From the NCBI GenBank assembly GCA_944320555.1, contig CALUHX010000026.1, positions 1 through 38,837 on the forward strand: a DNA stretch of 38,837 bases. The letters run 5' to 3'. Position 1 is the first letter of the stretch, and each line of letters starts with the position of its first letter. The position numbers and the translations under genes are program-made. A model generated the notes under the pieces. That model ran no database searches and was not told where the DNA came from. It worked only from the letters and a program-made list of their open reading frames with translations. Below are positions 14,850-23,936 of this stretch, in pieces. This DNA comes from an uncultured Butyricimonas sp. GTDB lineage: Bacteria > Bacteroidota > Bacteroidia > Bacteroidales > Marinifilaceae.

Positions 14850-16049
14850 ATGAACATATTAGTATTGAACTGCGGAAGCTCGTCCATCAAATACCAGTTG
14901 CTGGACATGAAAGGGGAACCCGCCCTGCTGGCCAAGGGCTTGGTGGAGAAAATCGGCCTGCCCGAGGGGAACTTCACCCACAAGCCCGCGGGAAAGGACA
15001 ATTACTCGGTGACGCGGCCCATCCCGGACCACACGGCCGGAATCGACCTCATCCTCAAGGCGCTCGTGGACGAGAGGCACGGCGTGATTTCGGCCCTGAC
15101 GGAAATCAAGGCGGTGGGCCACCGCGTGGCGCACGGGGGCGAATACTTCGCCCACAGCGTGAGGGTCGACGAGGAGGCGAAACGGAAAATCGCCGCCTGC
15201 TGCGAGCTGGCGCCCTTGCACAATCCCGCCAACCTGAAAGGAATCGAGACGATGGAACGGCTGCTGCCGGGCGTGCCGCAAGTGGCCGTGTTCGACACCT
15301 CGTTCCACCAAACCCTGCCGCGGGAGGCGTTCATGTACGCCCTTCCCTACGAGTGCTACGAGAAGTACCGGGTGCGCCGCTACGGTTTCCACGGCACCTC
15401 CCACAAGTTCGTGGCCGAGAAGGCGTGCCGCATCCTCGGATGGAACATCGAGGAGAAGAAAATCATCACTTGCCACCTCGGCAACGGCTCCTCCATCACG
15501 GCCATCCGCCACGGCAAGTCGGTCGACACTTCCATGGGCTTCACTCCCAACGCGGGAGTCATCATGGGCACCCGCACGGGCGACATCGACCTCGGGGCGC
15601 TGCTCTACGTGTGCGAGAAGGAGGGCATGAGCACGGCGCAGGCCAACGACCTCATCAACAAGCGGTCCGGCCTCCAGGGCGTGTCCGGCGTCTCCTCCGA
15701 CTGCCGCGACCTTCAGGCCGCCGCCAGGGAAGGCAACAGCCGCGCCCGTCTGGCCCTCGACATGCTGGCCTACGACGTGAAGAAGTTCATCGGCTCCTAC
15801 GCCGCCGTGCTCAACGGAGTGGACCTCATCGTGTTCACCGGAGGAATCGGCGAGAACGACGACGAGGTGCGCGAGCAGGTGTGCCGCGACATGGAGTACA
15901 TGGGCGTGCGCTTCGACGCCGAAGTGAACAAAGGACTGCGGGGCAAGGACCAAATCCTCTCCACCCCGGACTCCAAAGTCACGGTCATGAGCATCACCAC
16001 CGACGAGGAACTCGTCATCGCCACCGACACGATGAACCTCGTGAAATAA
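14850..16049 (+). CDS. ackA: acetate kinase
   Basis: 399 residues, normal length. It transfers the phosphoryl group of acetyl phosphate to ADP, giving acetate and ATP. The N-terminal signature NILVLNCGSSSIKYQLLD, GFHGTSHKFVA, HLGNGSSITAI and FTGGIGEND motifs are all present, with the phosphate-binding and catalytic Arg/Asp regions conserved. It is the second gene of the pta-ackA operon and is followed by a strong hairpin. Confidence 0.98.
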   Translation: MNILVLNCGSSSIKYQLLDMKGEPALLAKGLVEKIGLPEGNFTHKPAGKDNYSVTRPIPDHTAGIDLILKALVDERHGVISALTEIKAVGHRVAHGGEYFAHSVRVDEEAKRKIAACCELAPLHNPANLKGIETMERLLPGVPQVAVFDTSFHQTLPREAFMYALPYECYEKYRVRRYGFHGTSHKFVAEKACRILGWNIEEKKIITCHLGNGSSITAIRHGKSVDTSMGFTPNAGVIMGTRTGDIDLGALLYVCEKEGMSTAQANDLINKRSGLQGVSGVSSDCRDLQAAAREGNSRARLALDMLAYDVKKFIGSYAAVLNGVDLIVFTGGIGENDDEVREQVCRDMEYMGVRFDAEVNKGLRGKDQILSTPDSKVTVMSITTDEELVIATDTMNLVK

Positions 16050-16061
16050 CACCCCAAACGA

Positions 16062-16091
16062 GAGAAGGGCGGAACCGTGGCCGCCCTTCTC
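16062..16091 (+). terminator. hairpin terminator after ackA
   Basis: GAGAAGGGCGG (16062-16072) pairs with CCGCCCTTCTC (16081-16091) over an 8-base loop. The downstream bases are only moderately T-rich. From here to the end of the fimbrial operon at 16278 no gene is seen. Confidence 0.75.
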
Positions 16092-16277
16092 CCATTATTA
16101 CCGCGATTTCTCTGTGGTCTTACCTGCTCCCAAGAAAATCTCTACTTTGTTTCACAAACGAAAAGCATAAACCATGCGCGAGGCATGCGGATTCTTCGGA
16201 ATCATCATCTCCATGCCCACCGATGACCATAATCCGCCGCATTTCCAATGCGCCATAAAACGCCGCGCGCCATCCCC

Positions 16278-17429
16278 TCATTCCGCCGGCACAATGGCGA
16301 TCTCCCGAGAACCATGCCCCACACCGCGGCTTCTTCCCGTTTCCGAATCCACGTAAGTCAAGGTCAAATTCATGTGGTAAACACTATTGCGGTTTATCCA
16401 CAACGAGCCGTCGGCCGTGGGGATCTCCTGCAACGGATCATTGCAAATAAGCACCTTATACCCCTCTTCCTTGGCCACGCTTCCGGGATTTGTTTCCTCC
16501 GTGCACCAAATACGCAAATATGTGGCGTTCGCCATGTCCCTCACCAGATGGGGAGCCACGTAAAAATAGAACGTGTTGTTCGTCCCTGTTTTTATTTCCT
16601 CTGTCCGGTTTATGGGCGTGATTTCCACATGGTCGTGGACGTAGCTTGTGCGATTCACATTGGGGAAAAGATAAACGTCCTCTTCCACTCCGTCCAGTCC
16701 GAAAAAGACATTATACCCATCCGGCAAACTCACCCCCTCTCCAAGACTAATGCTCAATTCCAGCCGGGCAATCAACCGCGCCAGCGTAAAATCCATCCGG
16801 GTGAACTCGTCCTCATTCCCAAGCTCTTCCCCATCGGCAAGTTCCCCTTCGTAATAACCGAACAAATAAATCTCCCGCACATGTCCCACTTCCCCCGAAG
16901 TTCCCGCTTCAAGCACATAAGGAATTCTCACCGTCTTCTCCAAAAAATCCGCCCAACGCACCGGCATACCGTCCGCACGGGTCACCAACGAGTCCACTCC
17001 CTCCTCGCTCAGATTGCCTATCAGGCAGACGCGCGTCTGCCGTCCGACGAACAACGGCACCTTGAATCCATCCTCCTCCGTAATGGCCAGTTCCCCCGGA
17101 TTCTTTCCTCCGTTCGTGAAGTCGCACCAATAAAAGTAAGGATAAGTGTCCGCCTCGTCCTGCTTCAGGCGCAGCAGGTTTCCCTCCTCGTCAAACTGCA
17201 CCACAGCCAATTGTTTAATGGGATTTTCCATCTCGGGCCCCATGGGTTCCAACGAGCGGGACACCGGCGCCTCCGCCCACGTCATGGCGGCAGCCGACGC
17301 CGTGACGCAAACCTCGCGCCGAACCGGCTCCTTCTCCCGCAACGCTTCCGCATTGTCCTCGCAAGCCCCCAGTCCAGCCGCAAAGACAAGCAGAACCGCC
17401 GCGCACCATGTGTTCAATCGTGTTTTCAT
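16278..17429 (-). CDS. fimbrial accessory lipoprotein (last gene of operon)
   Basis: 383 residues with a signal peptide and lipobox (GLGAC, Cys23) followed by acidic residues. SRS at about 57-59 sits where the other subunits have SRA. The body has the beta-rich pattern of Bacteroidales fimbrillin-like proteins: IKQLAVVQFDEEGNLLR, a long central domain with MDFTLARLIARLELSI, and a final strand NSVYHMNLTLTYVD. It resembles DUF4906-type or minor fimbrial subunits; the exact family is uncertain. It is probably an accessory or tip subunit at the cell surface. Spacing to the upstream gene is 13 bp, so it is the distal gene of the operon. Confidence 0.75.
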   Translation of the reverse strand: MKTRLNTWCAAVLLVFAAGLGACEDNAEALREKEPVRREVCVTASAAAMTWAEAPVSRSLEPMGPEMENPIKQLAVVQFDEEGNLLRLKQDEADTYPYFYWCDFTNGGKNPGELAITEEDGFKVPLFVGRQTRVCLIGNLSEEGVDSLVTRADGMPVRWADFLEKTVRIPYVLEAGTSGEVGHVREIYLFGYYEGELADGEELGNEDEFTRMDFTLARLIARLELSISLGEGVSLPDGYNVFFGLDGVEEDVYLFPNVNRTSYVHDHVEITPINRTEEIKTGTNNTFYFYVAPHLVRDMANATYLRIWCTEETNPGSVAKEEGYKVLICNDPLQEIPTADGSLWINRNSVYHMNLTLTYVDSETGRSRGVGHGSREIAIVPAE

Positions 17430-17442
17430 CGTTCTTTCTTTT

Positions 17443-18609
17443 TTAATTCATGACACGTCCCGCGCTTGACTGCGGAACGATGGGTATGTCGTCGCTCCAA
17501 TTCACATACTGCCACGTGATAACCGTGATGCCGTCCTCTATGGTCACCTTCCCCTTGTAATGGTAGGTGCACGCTCCCTCGAATATCTTGCGGTTAAGGG
17601 TCATCTCGAACTGCGTGGGAGAACCGTTCACCTGCAAATTGAAAATAATAATTATCGAAGAGGAAAAGGCGTCGGTGGGCAGGATAGGACACCGAATGTA
17701 AAGCGACCCGTCTTCCCGTTCCTGAATGAGGGCGTCCTCGTACTGCGAGTCTTTGCGCACCTGCACCCGCGTGTTGTCGTCGCCGAGATAGGCTTGCAAG
17801 GGATCGCCTGTGGACCAGTTCCAAAGGATGTCACCCTGCACCGCGGAATACCTGTCCTGCACGCCTGCGATTTCAATACCCTGAGGCAAGACGGAAATCG
17901 AGTGGATGGACTCGTTCCCCTCATCCGCCTCGATGGTGAACTCCAACTGCGCCGTCTGGTTGACGATGGGATTCATGCGCACGATTTGCACGCTGTCGGC
18001 CCTTGCCTGAATCGTGACTTCCATCGCCTTCGTCCGTTCGTAACGGTCGTCCGTGGCCAGCACATACTCCTTGTTGTCCACATGCAAGGCGTAAACCTTA
18101 TTGCCCTCCCCGTCAGTGGCTCTGTCCACGAATTTCCGGGCTGGCGACACGGCGCGGAACTTATACGTGTGGTCTATCATCAGGAAAAAAGGCGTGGACA
18201 CCTCCTCCACCAAATTCCCCTCGTCGTCCACCTCGCAAGGGTGCAACTGCTGGGTGCCGTCCGTCATGTCGCGCACCACGTAGGCCTTCGGCTCCACGTC
18301 GTCAAGCTCCACACCGCCTGTTGTCACATCCTCGGCGAAAACCCATAGCGTCGTCCCGTCCGGAAGGTTGCGCGGGACGGAATCGTTGAACACATCCGCA
18401 GGCAACGCCCGGGCCATCGTCGCCCGCCCCTCGGCGAATCCGTCCGCAGGCTCGGCCATCATCCCGGCCAAGGTTATCTCCACCGGGCTTTTACCCGCAT
18501 AGGGACATGTGCGGCACTCCCCGTCGTCGTCCATGTCGCAGGCTGCCAATGCGCCGCACAGCGCACCCGCCATTCCCAAATCTCGTAATATGTTTTTCAT
18601 CGTATTCAT
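17443..18609 (-). CDS. fimbrillin-like lipoprotein (BF2992-like)
   Basis: 388 residues. Signal peptide with LAAC (Cys24) followed by DMDDDGE and a CxxC (ECRTCPYAGK). Next come a VEITLAGMM strand and an ARALP segment near residue 67. The middle repeats the fimbrillin layout (TTLWVFAEDVTTGGVE, TYKFRAVSP, QTAQLEFTIEADEG), and the C-terminus has paired strands ending in ITVITWQYVNWSDDIPI. It resembles the BF2992 branch of the fimbrillin-A clan by overall appearance; this is a tentative match. The first ATG is preferred over the one three codons later because AAGGAAC lies just upstream. The gene is 12 bp after the putative tip adhesin. Confidence 0.72.
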   Translation of the reverse strand: MNTMKNILRDLGMAGALCGALAACDMDDDGECRTCPYAGKSPVEITLAGMMAEPADGFAEGRATMARALPADVFNDSVPRNLPDGTTLWVFAEDVTTGGVELDDVEPKAYVVRDMTDGTQQLHPCEVDDEGNLVEEVSTPFFLMIDHTYKFRAVSPARKFVDRATDGEGNKVYALHVDNKEYVLATDDRYERTKAMEVTIQARADSVQIVRMNPIVNQTAQLEFTIEADEGNESIHSISVLPQGIEIAGVQDRYSAVQGDILWNWSTGDPLQAYLGDDNTRVQVRKDSQYEDALIQEREDGSLYIRCPILPTDAFSSSIIIIFNLQVNGSPTQFEMTLNRKIFEGACTYHYKGKVTIEDGITVITWQYVNWSDDIPIVPQSSAGRVMN

Positions 18610-18621
18610 GTTGTTCCTTCG

Positions 18622-21069
18622 TTAAAAATCGCGCACCGGACGGATAAAGATTGCCGCCGCAAGCTGGCTTCTATCCGTTGTCGAAATCGCCTGCGAATCC
18701 TTGCAACTAGAACCCGCAAACTTTATCCACACAATCTTTTTTCGGTTTTCATTAGTTTCGTCAGTTTCAGAAGTTTCAGAAGTGGCATACCACACCTCCG
18801 TTCCAATATTTGCAATTCCACCAAACTCTCCTATTGACCAACTATCACAAATTCCCCCGATAGGCAAATACATCACGGCCACCGGGTGCTCCCAATCGTA
18901 TGACTTCACGGAGGCTTCATAAGAACGGTTTGCATCCGGCTCGAAATCATCAGTGGCAGTGGCCTCAAAACGTTCAATGACCAACACTCCGCGGAATGGA
19001 TTATTTTGGTAAATCAATCTTCCGTCATTAGCCACCTCAGGTGTCTCGTCTGTCATCAACTTGATACTCCACCTCATACGGTAAGCGCGAGATGTCCCTT
19101 GGTTCTTGATTCCATAAATCACGCCCCAATTAAAATCGTAAGAACCATTTCTATAATCACCTTCTTTAGGACGATTCAACCACTTTTTACCTTCTCTATT
19201 ACTGATATGCGTTCTGTCCCCCTCCGCCATACTAAGCACATATACTCCCCTCGCCCTGCTGCCGTCTTTCAAATCGTCCTTCTCTTCCCGATAAATATAA
19301 GGGAAATACCCTTTATAGGCAGCTTCTCTTGACGTTGTAGTTTCTGTCATATTTCCTATATTCCTCTCCGAAAAAGCCACACTAAAATTTGGTTCTTTTT
19401 CTCCTACGTCATCGCTTCCCATTGCTATCCATCCTCCATTACCTCCCTCATTTCCATTAAACCGACGGAAAGTGATATTGCCCGCAAAACTTGAACTTGG
19501 CAAAATGCCCATGAACTCGCTCAATGTCGGCAACCGCCAGCCGGGCGGACAAGGCGTGTTGGTGTTCTCCGCCCAATCATTATTGGAAAGACTATAGGCT
19601 TTCTGATTGTTATAATAACCAAAATATCCATCACTCTGGCTCGCATCCAAATCCCAAACCAAATCATCAAAAAGAGATCCGTCAGATATGATTGCAACCT
19701 GAGATGTCTGGAGTGGAGAAGCTAATCCCCACGATTCGGGATTAACCAAAGGATAAATAGGCCGTCTCAACTGGAAAGCGGTATCCGCAGGAGTCTCATA
19801 GTCTATTATCGCTTTACTTCCCTGCGTTGTGACAGTGAACGGATAATACGGAATGTTCCTCCCGTACTGGTAGATATACCCCAGGCTGTTATACCAGTCA
19901 CCAACGCTGCGGGTGGGATTCCCGCTGGTGGCGCCGAGGTTGCGGTCACTCCAGAGCAAGCCGTTGAACGTCACCGGCTGCCCCAAATCCTCCGCCGTCA
20001 TCCATCCGTTCTCCGCCGTCCCCTCCTTTTCAATCCAATTGTACACCTGCGGCACGAGCGTCACCACCCGCTGCTGGTCCGTAATGAAGGTCACGTGCAG
20101 CGTGTAGGAATGGTTCTGCCGGAACACCAGCGGCTTGTTCGTATTCGCGTTATACACCGCCACCACGATTTGCTTGTTTCCCTCGCTATCCGTGTCAAAT
20201 TCAGGGTAAACCTCTTTATCCGGGTCGTCTTTGAACTTGACGCGCAAATAGGTCAGCGGCGCGTCCGTGGCCGTCTCCGCGGCTGAGTCATTCTCAAAGG
20301 TCGGGAATATCAACACCGTGTCTATCCCCACCGTCGTCCCGTCGTCGGGCAGTGCGCCCGCTTTCGCTGGTAACACACGGGTCGCCAGTTCGCCGAACGT
20401 GAATATGTTGTCATACACCTTATACGAACCCTCACTCGTGATGCCTCCCCCTTCAGCGTTCCCCATCAACTCCACGCTCACCACCTCTATCTCGCCCTTC
20501 ACCTCCGTGGACTTCGACACCTCCACGCACACCTGCGACATGATGTGGCGGAACGGCATCTGCAGGATGCCTCCCTGCTGCTCGGCCCCCTCGTAGGGAT
20601 GGGCCAGCTTGCCCCGCAGGTAGTCCGTGTAATCGCCGCCTTCCGGGCGGGCTATTTCGTAAGTCCCATTCACACTCCTCTCGGCGGGAACCGTCCCGTC
20701 CCCGCTCGTGAAACCGTAGAAGTCCCGCTCCGCCGATCCTTCCACCGCCCGGAACTCGATGTAGTGTGTCCCGTCCGTCCGCACCGTCTCCGTCCCGACG
20801 TACCCGTTCTCTCCGCCCGTCTCCACGTCCGGTGTCTCACTCTCTGCCTGCGTCACCCAAATGCGGTATTTCGTTCCCTCGTCAAACCATGTGTCGGGCT
20901 GCGTCGCCCGCGACTCCACCATCCGCTCGCGGTAGGCGGAAAGCCCTTCCCCTCCGTTCGCCGCACCCTCCATCCAACCGTCGTCGGCGCAAGCCGCCAA
21001 TGCCGCCATCCACAATGCCGCCGCGCAGGCGCGCCATCCAAACCGATATGTTTTTCGTCTGTGTGTCAT
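18622..21069 (-). CDS. large fimbrial tip adhesin with FISUMP/C-type-lectin-like end
   Basis: 815 residues, the largest protein of the operon. Signal peptide with LAAC (Cys27, followed by ADDGW) and ESRA at 52-55. Residues up to about 360 have fimbrillin-like strands (YRIWVTQAES, TEVKGEIEVVSVELMGNAEG, YLRVKF, YTLHVTFITDQQRVVTLVPQVYNWIEKEGT). From about 365 on the protein matches the FISUMP/C-type-lectin-like pattern: VTFNGLLWSDRNLGAT, WYNSLGYIYQYGRNIPY, TPCPPGWRLPTLSEFMGIL and a C-terminal RPVRDF. Such modules end many Bacteroidota surface proteins and could bind glycans or proteins, so a tip role is inferred. The DNA for the C-terminal part is visibly more AT-rich than for the N-terminal part. 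Confidence 0.8.
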   Translation of the reverse strand: MTHRRKTYRFGWRACAAALWMAALAACADDGWMEGAANGGEGLSAYRERMVESRATQPDTWFDEGTKYRIWVTQAESETPDVETGGENGYVGTETVRTDGTHYIEFRAVEGSAERDFYGFTSGDGTVPAERSVNGTYEIARPEGGDYTDYLRGKLAHPYEGAEQQGGILQMPFRHIMSQVCVEVSKSTEVKGEIEVVSVELMGNAEGGGITSEGSYKVYDNIFTFGELATRVLPAKAGALPDDGTTVGIDTVLIFPTFENDSAAETATDAPLTYLRVKFKDDPDKEVYPEFDTDSEGNKQIVVAVYNANTNKPLVFRQNHSYTLHVTFITDQQRVVTLVPQVYNWIEKEGTAENGWMTAEDLGQPVTFNGLLWSDRNLGATSGNPTRSVGDWYNSLGYIYQYGRNIPYYPFTVTTQGSKAIIDYETPADTAFQLRRPIYPLVNPESWGLASPLQTSQVAIISDGSLFDDLVWDLDASQSDGYFGYYNNQKAYSLSNNDWAENTNTPCPPGWRLPTLSEFMGILPSSSFAGNITFRRFNGNEGGNGGWIAMGSDDVGEKEPNFSVAFSERNIGNMTETTTSREAAYKGYFPYIYREEKDDLKDGSRARGVYVLSMAEGDRTHISNREGKKWLNRPKEGDYRNGSYDFNWGVIYGIKNQGTSRAYRMRWSIKLMTDETPEVANDGRLIYQNNPFRGVLVIERFEATATDDFEPDANRSYEASVKSYDWEHPVAVMYLPIGGICDSWSIGEFGGIANIGTEVWYATSETSETDETNENRKKIVWIKFAGSSCKDSQAISTTDRSQLAAAIFIRPVRDF

Positions 21070-21084
21070 GATAACTTTTCCGTT

Positions 21085-22176
21085 TTATGGTTGTTCCCCG
21101 GAGGCGCCCCCCTGCCCCGGACGGATAGGGAGGTAATGCACTCCTCCGTCCTCCCAACCTTTCTGCAACCCCTGCAGGATAATGCTTTCATTATTGAACG
21201 TGATGTTCACCACGTATTCGTATCCCGGACGCATCACGCCGCCCGTCGTCGTCTCTATCGTCACTTCCTGATTCTCCCACCGCTTGCGGGTATAGAACAC
21301 CGGCTCGCCCGAATCCCCGGAGAGGTACCACAAGTCCGCCTCGATGTTCATCTTGAGCGTTATTTCCCCCGCCTCCTCGCTCACCGTCTCAAACGGGTCA
21401 TACCCCTCCATCGACCCCTCCTGCAACACGTAGTACGACCCCAGCGTCCGCCCCGCCGCCGTGGCCGGAATCATCTCCGCGCCGCCATTCACCGTCCCGA
21501 GCGTGGCAAGAGCCAACCCGTCAGCCACATACGCGCAGGCGGACACGCCTCTATCCTCATGCCACACGAACTGCCCGGGCACCATCAATCCGTGCCCATC
21601 CGCCATCGTGATGGTCACGTTGTTCACTCCTATGCGTCTATACATCACCTCGCTGCGGATACCCACGAAGCGCACGCGCGCCGTCATGTGGCGGAACACC
21701 AGCTCGTGCTCCTCCTGCGTGAAACGGTCGTTCAGCGCCCCTTTGTGCGCCTCACAGCCGTCGCAGGAGAGGAAATCCGTCAATCCGTCCTTGTAGCCAT
21801 CGCCCACCGTCAGCGTCCGGTAATTGTCGCTCGGTGTCAAAGCCTCCGCGGGGGCGTAGCCTGTGGCATACAAATAGGTATTGTCCGCCGGATACTCCCG
21901 CCCCGTATTATAGGCGATACCGCCCGCGTAACGGTAATAGTCGACGCGCTCCTCCGGGAGGCTGGTGAAACTCGGCTGCGCCGTCGTCTCCCACGGCTGA
22001 CTGGTCCAGAACAGCAAGCGGGCGCCATCCCCTGCGGCTCTCGGCTCCGCGTCGCCGGCTGCCCGCGAATACACCGCCACCATCTCTCCCGTCCCCGGCG
22101 TTTCCTCCGCGCAGGCGGCAAGTCCCAGCCCCGCCGCTGCCAACCATATCCAATATGTCATCTTTCCTGTTTTCAT
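21085..22176 (-). CDS. fimbrillin family protein (Mfa_like_1 type)
   Basis: 363 residues. Lipobox LAAC (Cys22, followed by AEET) and YSRA at 36-39. The N-terminal domain has GDGARLLFWTSQPW and the typical Y-Y-x-Y region (DYYRYAGGIAYNTGREYPADNTYLYATGYAP). The HMTARVRFVGI strand is like the conserved core of PF13149 proteins. The C-terminus reads RPGYEYVVNITFNNESI and ends with W-x-DGG, again as in that family. It is probably a structural or accessory shaft subunit secreted as a lipoprotein and polymerised by strand exchange (known for the family). It lies 15 bp from each neighbour. Confidence 0.8.
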   Translation of the reverse strand: MKTGKMTYWIWLAAAGLGLAACAEETPGTGEMVAVYSRAAGDAEPRAAGDGARLLFWTSQPWETTAQPSFTSLPEERVDYYRYAGGIAYNTGREYPADNTYLYATGYAPAEALTPSDNYRTLTVGDGYKDGLTDFLSCDGCEAHKGALNDRFTQEEHELVFRHMTARVRFVGIRSEVMYRRIGVNNVTITMADGHGLMVPGQFVWHEDRGVSACAYVADGLALATLGTVNGGAEMIPATAAGRTLGSYYVLQEGSMEGYDPFETVSEEAGEITLKMNIEADLWYLSGDSGEPVFYTRKRWENQEVTIETTTGGVMRPGYEYVVNITFNNESIILQGLQKGWEDGGVHYLPIRPGQGGASGEQP

Positions 22177-22191
22177 CCGTCCTCCTTGTTT

Positions 22192-23910
22192 TTATGGGTT
22201 CTCCTGCGCCACGCTCTCCCCCTCGCCAAGGCTCACGCCCCCGCTTCCCCCCGACAGCCACTCCATCGTGCGGGTGTGCACCTCGATATAGTTCGGGTTC
22301 GTGAACGACGAGCCCGGATTGCTCACGCTTGTCACGGTCAGGATGTAATAGCGGTTGCGCTCCACCTGCCCGTGCCGGTAGAAACGGAACGGGTTGTCCG
22401 CAGTCTTCTTCCCCTCCGCCCGGTTGTCTATGTAAGTGTAGTAATACCCTCTTCCGCCGTTGTAAGGCACGTAGTTCCCGAAGTCCGACACGGGGGATTC
22501 CGGCCCAAGATTATTATTGTTGTTTCTACCCAGCCGGATCATCGCCGCCCCGTAGGTGAAGAACTCCTTGTCCGCGTTATAGAAATAGGAATCCTCCGCG
22601 AAGAAATGTTTGGCATCCTCTCCCGGCGTTAGCAACCGTCCCGCCCTCCGCAGCGACTCCGTCAACAGCAGCCGCGCCGTCGCCTCGTCCGGGCACTCCA
22701 CGCCCACCACGTCCGTCCCCTCGTGCGTCCCTTCGGCATCCACCTTTGCCTTCAAGGCGGCCACTTCTTTCGTCAGTCCGGTCCTCCCGGCTATATAGTC
22801 AAAAAGCGCATACTCCACGTTCAGCTTCCTCGGCGTGAACTTGGCGGAAATCACCGCCTGCGTCACCATCGGCCATTGCCCGTCGGCAAACTCCGACAAC
22901 ACCGGGGCGAACGTGTTCTCCGGGCAATAAATCCCCTCCCAATAATGGTTCTCGCTGCCGTCAGCCAGCCGCCCCTCGGCAAATGGCAACACCTGCTCGT
23001 ATCCCGCCGCCTCGTTCGCCTGGCTCAGCACGAAGGAATAGAAGTCGTCCGTCGCGGAGGCGTTCAAATCGTTGTTCGGATCCACCACGTTGGCGTCCGT
23101 GTCATCGGTTTTCTCGTCCAGCCGCTGCATGATGTACGCCTTGCGGTTCAACCCGTTCAGCGTGTAGCGCATGCTGTCGCGCCGCACCCATCCCCCGACG
23201 AAGTTGTCGTCCGCCCTCTCCTTATTTATCGGCACGTAGGCCACGCCGCTCTCCCCGCCCGGCACATCAACGCTTTCCTCCTTCGCCGTCACCAGCACCT
23301 TCGCCACCATCCGCTTCAAATCGAACTGCACCTCGAAATCCCGCCCGCCCCCTTTTGGCTTGGCCGCCTTCACGCAGCACATTGCGATTGTGCTGATTGT
23401 GCTGCTCGTGTCCGCTTCCCGCGTCGAATAGGGGGCGAAATCCGTCACCAACCGCCAATCGCCGCCGGAGAATGTGTAACAATCGTTCTCGTTAATGATT
23501 TGGCTTTTCAACGCCTCCTCCTGCGCCTTCGTCAGGTTGGCCGCCGCATAAACCTCCGTATCCGTCGACAAGGGTTCTTCCAGCGTCACCGTATATTGCC
23601 GGTTGGCCTCCACATTCTCCAGTCGAATCACCTCGCCGACCCACGCCCCTGTCGTCGTCTCGCGCACAAACACGCTCAACGTCTGGATGGTGTTCTCCCA
23701 TCCGTGCCCGGCCACCTCCGGCGTGTCCGGATTGGCGGCCCCGCTCGCCCGGCTGCGGTCGCCCGTCAGGCTCAGGTCGATATGCAGCCGCGTCTCCCCG
23801 CCCGAGGCCGCTTCCCCGCCGGGAAGCCCTCCGCCGTCGTCCGAGCAGGCGGCGGCGGCCGCCCCCAGCCATATCAGCCACGCATGTCCGATTATCCTCG
23901 TCAACGTCAT
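22192..23910 (-). CDS. accessory fimbrillin with Mfa1-type C-terminus
   Basis: 572 residues. Signal peptide with AAAC (Cys22, followed by SDDGG) and RSRA at 52-55. A VSVFVRETTTGAWVGEVIRLENVEANRQYTV-like layout and FDLKRMVAKVLVTA strand match the N-terminal fimbrillin domain, and a second domain follows from about residue 290. Near the end, ERNRYYILTVTSVSNPG is the same module as RNNWYELNVSKVSKLG of the major fimbrillin. The final segment beyond it, with EVHTRTMEWLSGG, corresponds to the donor-strand end of Mfa1-type subunits but is followed by about 20 extra residues. It is probably a shaft-to-tip adaptor, immediately after the anchor gene (26-bp gap). Confidence 0.78.
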   Translation of the reverse strand: MTLTRIIGHAWLIWLGAAAAACSDDGGGLPGGEAASGGETRLHIDLSLTGDRSRASGAANPDTPEVAGHGWENTIQTLSVFVRETTTGAWVGEVIRLENVEANRQYTVTLEEPLSTDTEVYAAANLTKAQEEALKSQIINENDCYTFSGGDWRLVTDFAPYSTREADTSSTISTIAMCCVKAAKPKGGGRDFEVQFDLKRMVAKVLVTAKEESVDVPGGESGVAYVPINKERADDNFVGGWVRRDSMRYTLNGLNRKAYIMQRLDEKTDDTDANVVDPNNDLNASATDDFYSFVLSQANEAAGYEQVLPFAEGRLADGSENHYWEGIYCPENTFAPVLSEFADGQWPMVTQAVISAKFTPRKLNVEYALFDYIAGRTGLTKEVAALKAKVDAEGTHEGTDVVGVECPDEATARLLLTESLRRAGRLLTPGEDAKHFFAEDSYFYNADKEFFTYGAAMIRLGRNNNNNLGPESPVSDFGNYVPYNGGRGYYYTYIDNRAEGKKTADNPFRFYRHGQVERNRYYILTVTSVSNPGSSFTNPNYIEVHTRTMEWLSGGSGGVSLGEGESVAQENP

Positions 23911-23936
23911 GATTTTCGTCCTATATGTTGTTTATA

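Noticed and set aside
20545-22632. 695-residue open frame antisense to the fimbrial genes
   Set aside because: It is His/Arg-rich and crosses three operon genes that have signal peptides and lipoboxes on the other strand.
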